A stretch of 64,000 bases of DNA from Paenibacillus agricola (lineage in GTDB: Bacteria; Bacillota; Bacilli; Paenibacillales; NBRC-103111): the NCBI RefSeq assembly GCF_011440305.1, contig NZ_JAAOIW010000011.1, forward strand, positions 186,001-250,000, in the 5' to 3' direction. The notes beneath the pieces were generated by a model. The model made no database searches. It worked only from the letters and a program-made list of their open reading frames with translations, and was not told where the DNA came from. Shown here piece by piece: positions 17,194 through 26,522 of this stretch; position 1 is the first letter of the stretch; each line of letters begins with the position of its first letter. A program made the position numbers and the translations under genes.

Positions 17194-17529
17194 TTATTTC
17201 ATTAGTTTGTTAACTGTAATCAATAACTCATCTATAACTTCATGTTCCCCAGCTTGAATGCGTTCGATCACACAGCTTTTCATGTGCCCTTCAAGCAATA
17301 ACTTACCCACGCTGTTTAATGCCGCTTGGGCCGCAGCAATTTGGTTTAATACATCATCACAGTAGGTATCCTTCTCTATTAAACCTTTAACGCCTCGAAT
17401 CTGGCCTTCAATACGATTGAGCCGTGAAACTAAATTTGCTTTTGTTTTATCAGAATGATGGCTTTGCCTTTCTGTGTTGCAGCAGTGAACATCAGCGTGT
17501 TCAGCTTCGGCTTCTTTAAGGGTTTCCAA
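17194..17529 (-). CDS. csoR: CsoR copper-sensing repressor
   Basis: 111 residues of the CsoR/RcnR/FrmR family. The Cu(I) ligands are visible as Cys57 (TYCDDV), His82 and Cys86 (EGHMKSC), the C-H-C set of true CsoR, so it is unlikely to be a CstR or RcnR. The core motif SRLNRIEGQIRGVKGLIE is intact. An extra N-terminal tail carries Cys-Cys and His residues (HADVHCCNTERQSHH) that might also bind metal. A near-perfect CsoR operator lies 42 bp upstream, indicating autoregulation, and another precedes copA. Confidence 0.95.
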   Translation of the reverse strand: METLKEAEAEHADVHCCNTERQSHHSDKTKANLVSRLNRIEGQIRGVKGLIEKDTYCDDVLNQIAAAQAALNSVGKLLLEGHMKSCVIERIQAGEHEVIDELLITVNKLMK

Positions 17530-17570
17530 ATAGTTAGCCTCCTATCCTTAATAAGATAAAAATAATATAC

Positions 17571-17589
17571 CATACCCCCTATGGGTATG
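17571..17589. promoter_or_regulatory. CsoR operator upstream of csoR
   Basis: CATACCCCCTATGGGTATG, a dyad of the typical ATACCC-GGGTAT form, upstream of csoR-copZ. Confidence 0.85.
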
Positions 17590-17627
17590 TCAATTAACTC
17601 GACCATTTATAATAATTGCTGCTTTTT

Positions 17628-18476
17628 TTACGGCACTTGAACGACGAAGGGAACGATAATCACTTGACTGTTTTGTTGAAATTGACCCCATATTTTATAA
17701 ACGCCGCTTTTAGGGAAAAAGGTAGCAAACTTGGCATCAGGACCTGTTGCTTTCTCCTCCAGAGGATGATTGTGAATATAGTGTTCCACATCGCTGCTAA
17801 TGATAACGACATGCCCTACAGCGCCTAAGTAAGGCTGAAGGTTTGTAATAGGAGCTTGCGTCTTGCTGTCTTTAAACGAAAAATTCATTTGAACTTCCTT
17901 GCCTGCCTGCAGTTTATCAAATTGAAGCGTAACCTCTTTATTATCGACCGTTTTAGTTAGGCTTGTATCTGGAATTATGGGTTCCAAAGCAGCTTTCTCA
18001 TTTCCTACTTGTACCCAGTGGTTTTCCGTCTTTTGTTGAGAGCCGGTAGGGATAAAATCAGCGATTAATTTATATTCCCCATTTTTCGGAAACATAGTGC
18101 TGATCTCAAATAACCCTTTACCCATGTATTCTGGATGAATGTGGTCAAAATAGCTGAGGTCTTTACTTACTAAGATAAGATGCAATTGTTTTTCATGGTT
18201 CACATCAAACTTCTCGACGGGTGCGCCCTTGGAGTCATCAATTTGAATCGATATGTTGGACTTCTGATTGGGTTCAGGTTTGTCGGTAGATAGTTTCCAT
18301 ATTGATTTTATATCCATGCTAGGTGCGGGTGTTGTTGTTCCATGCCCTGCATGCTCCCCTTGTTCATTCCCACTGCTTACAGCATTATGCTGGTTATGGT
18401 CCACAGTTTGTGTGGCTGTACAACCTGATAAAAAAGCCATCGATAATAGGCCACTTCCAAGCAGTTTTAAAATCAT
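17628..18476 (-). CDS. Secreted lipoprotein with two YtkA-like His-rich domains
   Basis: 282 residues: lipoprotein signal peptide (FLSGCTAT), a His/Gly-rich linker (VDHNQHNAVSS, GEHAGHG), then two beta-sandwich halves with related His motifs, HLILVSKDLSYFDHIHPEY and HVVIISSDVEHYIHNHP, each followed by FPKNGEYKL or FPKSGVYKI. This resembles YtkA-like proteins suspected of copper binding. It lies after the CsoR cluster on the same strand but about 100 bp upstream of csoR, so it is probably a separate unit. RBS AAAAGGGGAATCA precedes ATG 18476. Confidence 0.8.
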   Translation of the reverse strand: MILKLLGSGLLSMAFLSGCTATQTVDHNQHNAVSSGNEQGEHAGHGTTTPAPSMDIKSIWKLSTDKPEPNQKSNISIQIDDSKGAPVEKFDVNHEKQLHLILVSKDLSYFDHIHPEYMGKGLFEISTMFPKNGEYKLIADFIPTGSQQKTENHWVQVGNEKAALEPIIPDTSLTKTVDNKEVTLQFDKLQAGKEVQMNFSFKDSKTQAPITNLQPYLGAVGHVVIISSDVEHYIHNHPLEEKATGPDAKFATFFPKSGVYKIWGQFQQNSQVIIVPFVVQVP

Positions 18477-18566
18477 ATTGATTCCCCTTTTAGTGTAGTG
18501 TTGTGTAGTACCCTAGTAACATGTATTCCATTGTTAAATTTTTTCCTATAGTTTTTGTCTAGTCGC

Positions 18567-19187
18567 CTATAATTCTACGGCTTTCCGTAAATTCACTAGG
18601 GTGACTCGATCAACAAATTTCGAAAATTTCTCTTTCTTCTTCCCTTGTTCTTGAAAAATGGTGATCAGTCTCCTCACAATCGGAATCAATTGGTCGGGGC
18701 TTAAATCTGTAAGTAGGAGCTTTGCAAGGTTTGCTTTAAGCCCCTTTGCCTCCCCGCCAACGTACAAATCAAACGTATCCCTCATTTTAACGACAGCTAT
18801 ATCTTTTAATAACGGTTCACTTGTACCGAGTGCGCATCCTGCGTAGCCAATTTTAAGAGGGCTAGGAACCCCGATTCCCGAAATAGCTGCATTTAAAGAT
18901 TTGGCAATATCTAATCCTGCCTCTTCTGGCCCTCTACAGAAGTTACATGTAATCAGGTTTTTGGTATAGAAACCAGCTGGAACTACTTGTAGACCAGCTT
19001 CGAGAAGTTTTTGTGTTACAGCGGCCACTTGGCCTTCTTCTACGGGAACATAGAGTTGTTTAAAACTTGTCATTTCAATCGATGCATCTTCCCCGATAAT
19101 TGATCCTATCAGCACTAATTGATTCGGTTGAAATAGAGATCCTCCAATCCCGAACGCTGGAGCTACAGCTAGCATTATTAAAGCCAT
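18567..19187 (-). CDS. Nitrite/sulfite reductase-like half-domain protein
   Basis: About 206 residues resembling one half of siroheme nitrite/sulfite reductases: a ferredoxin-like part (YVPVEEGQVAAVTQKLLEAGL) and a 4Fe-4S/siroheme-like part (LITCNFCRGPEEAGLDIA, GVPSPLKIGYAGCALGTSE). The Cys set is incomplete compared with full enzymes (GCALG lacks the usual second Cys), so the cofactor is uncertain. ATG 19187 follows AGGAGGAAAAGAA; an upstream ATG lies before this RBS. CsoR/CstR-like C-tract sequences upstream suggest metal or sulfur control. Confidence 0.7.
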   Translation of the reverse strand: MALIMLAVAPAFGIGGSLFQPNQLVLIGSIIGEDASIEMTSFKQLYVPVEEGQVAAVTQKLLEAGLQVVPAGFYTKNLITCNFCRGPEEAGLDIAKSLNAAISGIGVPSPLKIGYAGCALGTSEPLLKDIAVVKMRDTFDLYVGGEAKGLKANLAKLLLTDLSPDQLIPIVRRLITIFQEQGKKKEKFSKFVDRVTLVNLRKAVEL

Positions 19188-19316
19188 TTCTTTTCCTCCT
19201 GATTGCTGCATTTTTTTAAACGACGCTCCTTGTATGTAGAGATAATGACCGTTTTTTCGGAGCGTTGAAAAAATAAAGAAATCGCGTTGCCAACTGGGAC
19301 ATCCGTCAATAAAACA

Positions 19317-19376
19317 AGTATACCCCAGGTAGGTACTTCATCAACAATTTATATACTATACCCCTATACAGTATAA
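19317..19376. promoter_or_regulatory. Possible CsoR/CstR-like sites
   Basis: GTATACCCCAGGTAGGTAC and ACTATACCCCTATACAGTAT, about 130-190 bp upstream of the reductase-like gene, resemble CsoR-family half sites. The dyads are imperfect. Confidence 0.35.
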
Positions 19377-19392
19377 TGTCAATATGCACTTA

Positions 19393-19569
19393 TCATCTCC
19401 CCAGTAATATAAGATGGCTTTCTTTCAGATATAAGCTGGAAATATTCATCCTCTTCATCGTGCTAAAGGTCATAATAGAAATACCGTAGAGCCGCTCCTC
19501 TATGGTAAAGGGAGACTTCTTGGCTACACAGGTTATCCCTTCAAATTCAGATAATATGTAGCGGTTCAT
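19393..19569 (-). CDS. Small hypothetical protein (58 aa)
   Basis: From ATG 19569, eight bases after GAGGAG, it encodes MNRYILSEFEGITCVAKKSP and continues to a TGA at 19393. It is basic, with no membrane segment or known domain. It forms a pair with the next small gene in a 700-bp region without larger ORFs. Confidence 0.5.
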   Translation of the reverse strand: MNRYILSEFEGITCVAKKSPFTIEERLYGISIMTFSTMKRMNISSLYLKESHLILLGR

Positions 19570-19655
19570 TTCATCTGCTCCTCTTCAGGGCTACTGATAC
19601 CAAGCAGGATTTTATCAAGTAAAAGTAGCCCCTATACTTTTCTTACATATCTTCA

Positions 19656-19808
19656 TTAGGATTTGTGGTAAATCACTTTGTAGGATCTATCTTTCTTCAT
19701 ATTGGATTGGTTGATTTGATTTACGACTCGCTCCGCTACTGAAGCAGAAACGGATTCAAACCAGATAATTTCTGTCCCATTGATAACTTTCACAACAGAT
19801 GCTGTCAT
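19656..19808 (-). CDS. Small hypothetical protein (50 aa)
   Basis: ATG 19808 follows TAGGAGGCATGCT. The product has a mixed beta-helix pattern (TASVVKVINGTEIIWFESVS, then a helical VAERVVNQINQS). The codon pattern and strong RBS argue that it is real. Family unknown. Confidence 0.55.
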   Translation of the reverse strand: MTASVVKVINGTEIIWFESVSASVAERVVNQINQSNMKKDRSYKVIYHKS

Positions 19809-19894
19809 AGCATGCCTCCTACAAAAATTCTATTTAATCCTGTATGGATTTTAGGTCTGCTCTGAATGGTCTAAATATAGATTTCATACCTACA

Positions 19895-21825
19895 CTAGAT
19901 AGATAATTGCAATTGCCCCATTGGCTCTTTATACCGTTCAAATGTGAGTACGTTTCCTGAACCCGTACAATGCTCCGGCATGTTCGCGCGTACTAATGCT
20001 GTTGCGAATGGCGGCGGAACACTATTACCACAGCGTGCTACTTGGGCTGATTTAGTGACAGGCTTACCGTTCACTTGGTAGCCTGAGATAATATATGTGC
20101 TTGGAAATCCCTGTGCCGCGTAAAGCTCATGTGGTTCCAGCATCCTCATGCCAATGTCGATAATTTGATAAAGAACATTCTTTATTAAGACAAGCCCGAA
20201 TCTCTCATGTGTCGTGACCGTTCCAAGAGGATCATTCAGTGACTGCCCAATACTACTCCCATAATAAGCAATCAGAAGGGCTCTTACCTCAGCATGGTGC
20301 AATCCGCCCGCCGTAACAGTATGCAATGGCTCTGTGACAGGCTGCCCGATGTTTGTTCCTCGAAGTTTGATCAAATTAGATGTGACAAGCGCGCTTTTTC
20401 CACCACCGCCGGCTGTAACCGTACCTAGTGGATCATCCATTCTGTTCCCAACCGACTCTCCAAAATGCCTAGCAATATGTGCTGTTACCAATGCGTTATG
20501 ATCCACTGTTGTAATAGTAGATAGCGGATCATTCAGATCATTTCCTGAACCTGTATAGCCGCCTCCATAATGCTTGATTAAGCAAGCTGCAGCCACAGCA
20601 AATTTGTTTCCTCCAGCAACAACCGTACCAAGCGGTCTTTTCAGATCGAGTGCACGTGGCTCTTGTCCCGGGCCTTCTCCATATCCGACTTGGATAAGAG
20701 TTGGACTAACAAGAAGGTGCTCCGCTTTTGTAACAATTGTTGTAAGGGGCTTTTTCAGATCATATTGCAATCGATCACGACCAAACTTGGTTTGACCGAT
20801 CCGGGCTATGAACGGAGCAGCTGCATTAGAAGGAGCAATAAACGGATCGGGATTATTAATCACAAATTTTTTAATTCCACGATCGATGCGGCGTAGTGTA
20901 TTTTCGGCAAGCGGGCGAACTGCCCTAATTCCGTATTTTTTCTTTATTTCTTCGGAAGTATCAAAAATGCTCGGGCATGGTATCGTCCAGTCTATGATTT
21001 CCGCAGCTGTACGCCAGGGTTTGAGCTTCCCGGATATTACTTCTGGGCTCGCTGGGTCGCCATGTGTGGGCTCTGGCCATACAATCGGCTTTCCATCACA
21101 GCGGGCTATCAAGAAAAAACGCTTTCGAATCGTAGGAGCTCCGTAGTCGCATGCCCGCAGCTCCCTCCATTCAACATTGTATCCGTGACGCTTGAGTGCA
21201 TTGACAAATGAATTAAACGTCCTGCCCTTCTGCATCGGATCCGGATAAAGGATTTGTTGATCTGGGGGAACAATCTCGCCTGGCTCGGATACAACGACTA
21301 CATCATCCTCACCTTCATGCCCGCGTATAACTTTAAGCATTCGACCAGTATTGGGATCAACTTTTGCAAGTAGGGGTCCCCAAGTTTTAAATTCTTCTAC
21401 ATTTTCTAACATTATGACTCTCGGGTGTTCAGTAGCAACCCACCTAATTGTCACCCAAGCCAGCCCTCGAATACCCTTTTCGACTGGCTTACCTCCTTTA
21501 GCCTTTGAAAAGTGTTTACAGTCCGGGCTAAACCACACAAGCCCCACACGACGACCTCTTGCCACTAACCTTGGATGAACATCCCAAACCGAATCGCAAT
21601 GATGCTTTGTATTCGGATGGTTAGCCATATGCATTGCGATTGCTGCAGGATCATGGTTCACTGCTTCATCAACCGAACGTCCTGTAGCTACCTCTATGCC
21701 GGTAGAAGCTCTCCCCCGCCAGCAAAATTATCGACAAAAATCTCCTTATGGTGTTCAGGATGCTGAAACACAAATTTTCCATGTTTTCTGTCAAACTTAC
21801 GCTGTGATACCCGACTTAATCCCAA
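19895..21825 (-). pseudogene. Phage-type C5 cytosine DNA methyltransferase, frameshifted in motif I
   Basis: The main frame (to ATG 21661) encodes a 588-residue C5 methyltransferase: catalytic Cys motif SPDCKHFSKAKGG, ENVEEFKTWG, a target-recognition region of repeats like DPLGTVTAGGGGKSALV and DPLSTITTVDHNALV, and C-terminal AQGFPSTYI and CGNSVPPPFA. The SAM-binding motif I, IFVDNFAGGGG, is in another frame starting at TTG 21825 with RBS AGGAGGATATTCTA. One extra G in GGAGAGCT (21704-21720) would join them as FAGGGGASTGIEV. As read, the enzyme lacks motif I and should be inactive, unless this is a sequencing error. Confidence 0.85.
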
Positions 21826-21864
21826 TAGAATATCCTCCTAATTTTCGTCATAAATGAATAAAAA

Positions 21865-21890
21865 AAGGCCGCAGATTTATCTGCAGCCTT
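21865..21890 (-). terminator. Terminator of the 21908-22186 gene
   Basis: AAGGC(C)GCAGAT / ATCTGC(A)GCCTT hairpin with a T-run on the minus strand. Confidence 0.75.
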
Positions 21891-21907
21891 CCACTTCCAA
21901 TATTTTT

Positions 21908-22186
21908 TTATGCTACCACTGCTTCACCCATATGCCGCAAGCGATAAGTCCAAGCACCATTCGTAAAGTACAATGTTTTTCCTTTTTCGATTACTTCCCC
22001 AGATTGAGAGGAGTATAATTTCGGAAGGTTGTATCCATTTGAATGTATAGTTGCTTTTCCTAGCTTCTTGCTGCCATTGTCTGAATATAAAAATCTCACT
22101 TGGCCAACTGGCGTTTCATCGGTTAGTGTAACAAAACCATCCTCTGTCTTATATCTCATTTCAACTACCACACGAACAGCAATCAT
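21908..22186 (-). CDS. Hypothetical small protein
   Basis: 92 residues, beta-rich, with a segment like FVTLTDETPVGQVRFLYSDN. ATG 22186 follows AGGAGGCGTTTTG. No domain is recognised. It sits in a minus-strand run of mobile-element genes and has its own terminator. Confidence 0.65.
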   Translation of the reverse strand: MIAVRVVVEMRYKTEDGFVTLTDETPVGQVRFLYSDNGSKKLGKATIHSNGYNLPKLYSSQSGEVIEKGKTLYFTNGAWTYRLRHMGEAVVA

Positions 22187-22220
22187 CAAAACGCCTCCTT
22201 AAGGCTATCTATGTCTATAA

Positions 22221-22607
22221 TTAAAATAGGTATTTAGCTTCTAGTTCTTCACCAATTATTTTTAATCGGATTTGATCAATTGCTTGATTCACATGTGGAT
22301 CACATGAAAAATCAGCAATTTCTCTTAAATCCTTTAAGATAACATCAAATATCCCTTGTGTTATAGACCGATCCATTAGTTTCTTAAGTAAAAGCTCACT
22401 TTCTTTTTTCTCAGTTTTTGCTTTGAGCATCATACTTTCATAATTTCGTTTAGCTTCCAGAGAGGATATGGGATTATCTAATTTATTTAAGATATTACTA
22501 ATTTCCCTAATCTCATCATCTAGCCTAACGATATCGTCCCGTAAAAGATTTGTAATTTTTTCAAATTCTTTCGGATCAGCAATAAATATATTCATTCTCT
22601 TCACCAT
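22221..22607 (-). CDS. Hypothetical coiled-coil protein
   Basis: 128 residues, highly charged and helical, with a likely coiled coil from about 15 to 80 (KEFEKITNLLRDDIVRLDDE, EAKRNYESMMLKAKTEKKES). The start may be ATG 22607 or ATG 22595 (GGTGAAGAGA upstream). No family recognised. Confidence 0.6.
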   Translation of the reverse strand: MVKRMNIFIADPKEFEKITNLLRDDIVRLDDEIREISNILNKLDNPISSLEAKRNYESMMLKAKTEKKESELLLKKLMDRSITQGIFDVILKDLREIADFSCDPHVNQAIDQIRLKIIGEELEAKYLF

Positions 22608-22683
22608 CCAGTGCCCTTATCTGATAAATGCAACTCTTTGTCTAGTAGTCTCATGCTCTATGCCGTATATTGGATGCCTATTA

Positions 22684-22953
22684 CTATTCTTTTACAACCA
22701 ACACAGGAATAATTTCAATTGTTTTACATGTAGGGCAGCATCTTTCTTTGGGTAAATCGAACTTTGTGGAGCACACATCACATTTCCATTTGTTTATGAG
22801 AACTTTTACTTCGCATTCGACTCCAAATTTTTCATTTATCTTATCTGCCGAAGTTTGAGCGCGATTCCTCGCTCCTTCTACATCAAAAGGGCTGCTTTCC
22901 GATCCAAGTATTTCGCCTGATTTTTTATTAATTATTCCGAATATCTCCACCAT
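22684..22953 (-). CDS. Small zinc-ribbon protein
   Basis: 89 residues. The C-terminal half has a four-cysteine ribbon, WKCDVCSTKFDLPKERCCPTC; the N-terminal half reads like an IIN/GxE beta segment (FGIINKKSGEILGSE). The RBS is weak. Such small zinc proteins are common in phages and plasmids; role unknown. Confidence 0.6.
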   Translation of the reverse strand: MVEIFGIINKKSGEILGSESSPFDVEGARNRAQTSADKINEKFGVECEVKVLINKWKCDVCSTKFDLPKERCCPTCKTIEIIPVLVVKE

Positions 22954-23094
22954 CTTTTTTCACCACTTTCAGAAATTTAAACTGATCCCCACTCTGGGCT
23001 GCATCTGATTACCAAGACACACGTTACACAGTGTATAATCCTAGTCATATCAAGGGTATAATGGTTAATATTAGCTGACTAAAGTTGTCAGATT

Positions 23095-23538
23095 CTAAAA
23101 TGGCAAATCATCATCCGAAATGTCAATCGGTTTACCATGATCCTGAAATGGGTCGTGATTCCCCTGATTACCTGTAGAATGTTGGGATCCACCCGTATTA
23201 CCACTCCCGCCGCTAGTGTTTGGGGACTCCAAGAAACGCACATTATCAGCAATAACTTCCGTCACATATACGCGACGACCTTCATTGTTGTCATAATGCC
23301 GTACTTGCATTCTTCCTTCTACTGCGGCAAGTCGCCCTTTTCTCAAGTAATTGGCGCAAGTTTCAGCAAGCTGACGCCATGTTACAATGGGGATGAAATC
23401 CGCTTCTTTTTCCTTGCTTTGATTCATAAATGGACGGTCTACAGCTAGTACCATTGTGGTGACGGCTACGCCCGCAGGGGTGTAACGCAATTCAGGATCC
23501 TTTGTTAGCCTGCCTATTAAAATCACACGGTTCAACAT
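23095..23538 (-). CDS. ssb: Single-stranded DNA-binding protein
   Basis: 147 residues with the SSB OB-fold: [20 protein letters not shown], then [21 protein letters not shown], then [20 protein letters not shown], a Gly/Ser/Asn-rich linker and the conserved acidic tip DISDDDLPF that binds replication partners. ATG 23538 is chosen (AAAGGAAG eight bases upstream); a GTG nine bases earlier overlaps the RBS. This is probably the element's own SSB, for lagging-strand or conjugative ssDNA. Confidence 0.95.
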   Translation of the reverse strand: MLNRVILIGRLTKDPELRYTPAGVAVTTMVLAVDRPFMNQSKEKEADFIPIVTWRQLAETCANYLRKGRLAAVEGRMQVRHYDNNEGRRVYVTEVIADNVRFLESPNTSGGSGNTGGSQHSTGNQGNHDPFQDHGKPIDISDDDLPF

Positions 23539-23641
23539 ATTGAACACTTCCTTTGTTTTTTTTGGGGTATATTATTCTCTTTATTTGGACTATCTGTTTG
23601 AAATAACATTGATTAACTTTTTATAATCTTTCGAACAGCAT

Positions 23642-23827
23642 CTACCTATTATTTTTCACAACCCACATTTCACATTCATTGCATAAATCAGATATATCTG
23701 CTATTAATTTCTTATCTCCGCAAAGAAAACAATATTTGAATAAAAATATTTTCTTTACTCTGTACAAAATTATGTTTTCCCATTTAAGTTGAATACTTAA
23801 TAATATTAATTCAATTTGTTTTACCAT
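23642..23827 (-). CDS. Small CxxC zinc-ribbon-like protein
   Basis: 61 residues, basic N-terminus, then KYCFLCGDKK and LCNECEMWVVK, two CxxC knuckles spaced for one zinc ion. RBS GAGGTGTTGAGGA lies directly before ATG 23827. Function unknown; perhaps a nucleic-acid or protein adaptor. Confidence 0.5.
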   Translation of the reverse strand: MVKQIELILLSIQLKWENIILYRVKKIFLFKYCFLCGDKKLIADISDLCNECEMWVVKNNR

Positions 23828-23863
23828 TCCTCAACACCTCTGTTTTCTTACTTTTCAAATCCC

Positions 23864-25264
23864 CTAGATTACAAACAACTGACCTTTATAGCCATTAATA
23901 AATAAGTCGTCAATTCCTTTGCCTGCTTCCTCTGGCCAAACATAAATAGCAAGCTCAATTCCATGCTCTTTAAGTAATGGCCTGGCTCCTTCAATACACT
24001 TCAAAACTGCTTTACCAACACTTTCTTCCTTCGTTTGAGCATCTGCATCAAAAGCTATAACCACACGATTAGGTTTCAATTTAATGGTAGGCTGCAATAA
24101 AAAACGCCATGAAGATACACCAGCTACCTGCAGATGCAAATCATCCGTAAAATCAGATGCTACATCTCCCTTTAATGGACCTTCTCCCCACCAAATGGTT
24201 GAGGTATCCATTACTTCCTTCACGCTTTGCCCAGGCCTCCATTTTTCCAAAATAGAAGTAGGAACAGCACAATGATAAGGAGCGGGATCTCCGCTGCTCG
24301 TCCCCTTTAAGATACCTTTCTCCAGGTCTGATTTCGATGCAAACCAACCATACCAGCGACGCTTAGAAATGATCTCTACTCCATCTGGAAGCACGACAGG
24401 CAACTGCTCCTCTTTTCCATCCCAAATAATTGTTCCGGTATCACCATCAACAATTTTGATTTCTTCAGCACCATGGATTTTAACATTTTCAACACCTTTA
24501 ACCGCGATTTCAATTTGGGGCTTATCATAACGAAGCTGAAACCCCGCAATTTGATTGAAAATGTCACGGAATGGTATTAACAAGCCCGGCTTTCCACCGA
24601 TCGTCCAATAATTACCCGTAGTTGTACCTTTAACGTACATGAAACCAGGTATGCCTTCAGGTTCACCGAACTCCTTATTAATTTTTGATGCTGCATAGTA
24701 CCTGGCCTGTTTATTATCTGTGAGTGATCGATACTGGCGAGCTTCAATTTGACGATCATTCATTTTTCTTTTTTCCGAACTAAGATGACTTTTGTGGGCG
24801 GGTGTAATTGGAAATTCAATCATTAATCTCCTAAAATAACGATCAAGTATTGGAATTTCCTTCTTCGCGTTCTCCGGAATCATAGGAGGAGCTTGTCTAA
24901 TCTTTGGAATTCCTGTATAACCGGTTGGTGTCCACTTACGTCCATCCTCGTATTCAATAAGGATACCCGCAATTTGAGCCACCTCTTTCACTGCTTCAAC
25001 AAAATCTTTACCACTTGGAAAGGGGTTATTCCATTTGCGGTAACCGTAGTAGCTGATTGCATTACGACCTGATTCTGTTGAGCCAAATGCAGTCCACCTT
25101 CTCATGTCTGGAGTAATGCATAAACTGGGTGTTTTCTCTCCACCATTACGATAAGTGAAGTAATGACGTCCTTCTTTTTTTAAACGATCTCCCAACATTT
25201 CCGCAAAATCCGCTAAATCCAATTCCTCAATTTGATCCATTGTTCTTTGACTAATCCTCGACAA
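23864..25264 (-). CDS. Toprim-domain primase-like protein (mobile-element type)
   Basis: About 466 residues. The N-terminal part (GRHYFTYRNGGEKTPSLCIT, FGSTESGRNAISYYGYRKW) resembles the zinc-finger-like entry module of DnaG-type primases without the CHC2 cysteines. The C-terminal half is Toprim-like: WWGEGPLKGDVASDF and VVIAFDADAQTKEESVGKAV, then GKGIDDLFINGYKG. It may be a plasmid or phage primase or a DUF3854-like protein. The start is likely TTG 25264, 10 bases after AGGAG, or ATG 25240; longer frames read through the leader terminator just upstream. Confidence 0.75.
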   Translation of the reverse strand: MSRISQRTMDQIEELDLADFAEMLGDRLKKEGRHYFTYRNGGEKTPSLCITPDMRRWTAFGSTESGRNAISYYGYRKWNNPFPSGKDFVEAVKEVAQIAGILIEYEDGRKWTPTGYTGIPKIRQAPPMIPENAKKEIPILDRYFRRLMIEFPITPAHKSHLSSEKRKMNDRQIEARQYRSLTDNKQARYYAASKINKEFGEPEGIPGFMYVKGTTTGNYWTIGGKPGLLIPFRDIFNQIAGFQLRYDKPQIEIAVKGVENVKIHGAEEIKIVDGDTGTIIWDGKEEQLPVVLPDGVEIISKRRWYGWFASKSDLEKGILKGTSSGDPAPYHCAVPTSILEKWRPGQSVKEVMDTSTIWWGEGPLKGDVASDFTDDLHLQVAGVSSWRFLLQPTIKLKPNRVVIAFDADAQTKEESVGKAVLKCIEGARPLLKEHGIELAIYVWPEEAGKGIDDLFINGYKGQLFVI

Positions 25265-25302
25265 TGCTATACATCTCCTTTTCGGGGTTTTAAAATAAAC
25301 GC

Positions 25303-25400
25303 AAAAAAACCCTATGTGTAGAAGCTGTAGGCATAGCAATGCCGTACATACATCCACCCATAGGGTTTCACTCTTCGAGATAACGTTCAACTCAGTGGTT
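25303..25400 (-). promoter_or_regulatory. Structured leader element, copy 3 (upstream of the primase-like gene)
   Basis: On the minus strand: a short TCAAC/GTTGA hairpin, the box CGTTATCTCGAAGA, then a long stem AAACCCTATG/CATAGGGTTT with an inner GGCAT/ATGCC hairpin and a T-run. It ends 38 bp before the primase start and shares its box and layout with 30612-30740 and 39018-39135. Confidence 0.6.
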
Positions 25401-25480
25401 GACAAAAAAAAGATTACTCCTATATGGTAATTCACATCGTTAAAAAAATCAACCGTTGTTTTAAGAGTTTAAGAGAATGC

Positions 25481-26416
25481 TCAATCGTAATAGATTTTAT
25501 GTTTAAGATCTAATCTCGATAGCTGGTGATGAGCTGTACAGGAATGAATTTCATTTAATAATTCCTCGGCAGTTTCAGTATCTCTTCGTATTATGCACTT
25601 TTCTATTTGATTGGAGTTACTATCTTGTAATTTTAATTGCCAACGACTATCCATATGTCCTTGCTCTACTCTTGTAAGTGAAATAACATTAAAAGTAAGA
25701 TTGCCATCAAGCCAACTTGGATCGCTACAAACATCATCACAACCGAACTTGCATGTATTCAGGACATGAAAACCAAATTCATCGTGTAAATAATTGACTA
25801 TTCTGTTATCTTGATTGCAGACATCACAATCTCCTATTGATAAGGATTCAGCTAGCTTTAGAGGGTCGTAAACATAAGTAAGAGTATACTCCCCATCAGC
25901 AAACAGATCACTTTTACAAAAAGGACATGTTTCTACAGGTAAGCCCTGCTTTACAAAACGAGGAATCGTTGAAATTTCACAATTTTCTAAAATGTTTAAT
26001 GAATAATTCCTATCACTTTGCTTCTCTTCCAACCGATCACAACAAAAGCGCGATGAATTTAATAATTCTCTCATTTGATTTGGATAAATGGCAATTTCTA
26101 AATGCATGGATCTTGTACTTTTTATATTTTGAAAAGGTTCCTCAAATGAAGCTTCTTGCTGGTAGTCTATGTCCATTTCTAACTCTAGTTGATAGGCTTC
26201 TTCCATGGCAGCCAGCATCTCATCCTTTGTTAAAAAGACTTCATCTTCGATTGTGATTTCTGAATATGCAAGGTTAACTTCCTCTATATGAATATCTTCA
26301 GGTATTTCTTCTCGGTGCTCAATTTTAGCTTCGATTAGGTTATTATCCGAGTTCAAAATCACTTCATGCACACTAGTTATCCTTTGGAACCATTTAATTA
26401 ATCGCTCTATTATCAT
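25481..26416 (-). CDS. Hypothetical zinc-binding protein
   Basis: 311 residues. The N-terminal third is acidic and helical (EDEVFLTKDEMLAAMEEAYQ); the middle and C-terminal parts carry several cysteine pairs (ETCPFCKSDLF, IGDCDVCNQD, CKFGCDDVC), suggesting two zinc sites. No family is recognised. It lies between the primase-like gene and another zinc-finger protein, probably one operon. Confidence 0.6.
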   Translation of the reverse strand: MIIERLIKWFQRITSVHEVILNSDNNLIEAKIEHREEIPEDIHIEEVNLAYSEITIEDEVFLTKDEMLAAMEEAYQLELEMDIDYQQEASFEEPFQNIKSTRSMHLEIAIYPNQMRELLNSSRFCCDRLEEKQSDRNYSLNILENCEISTIPRFVKQGLPVETCPFCKSDLFADGEYTLTYVYDPLKLAESLSIGDCDVCNQDNRIVNYLHDEFGFHVLNTCKFGCDDVCSDPSWLDGNLTFNVISLTRVEQGHMDSRWQLKLQDSNSNQIEKCIIRRDTETAEELLNEIHSCTAHHQLSRLDLKHKIYYD

Positions 26417-26522
26417 ACCTGCATCTATCTCCCCAATTCATAATAATAACTCGCTCAATACCATTCCGCCTCAAATCCAAAGGAAAAGGGCCCGAAGACC
26501 CTTGGTTATAAATTTTTTTATT

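Noticed and set aside
18481-18515. TACTACAC-like sequence upstream of the YtkA-like lipoprotein as an eighth BlaI operator
   Set aside because: It reads as direct TACTACAC/ACTACAC repeats and lacks the GTAGTW half at the right spacing.
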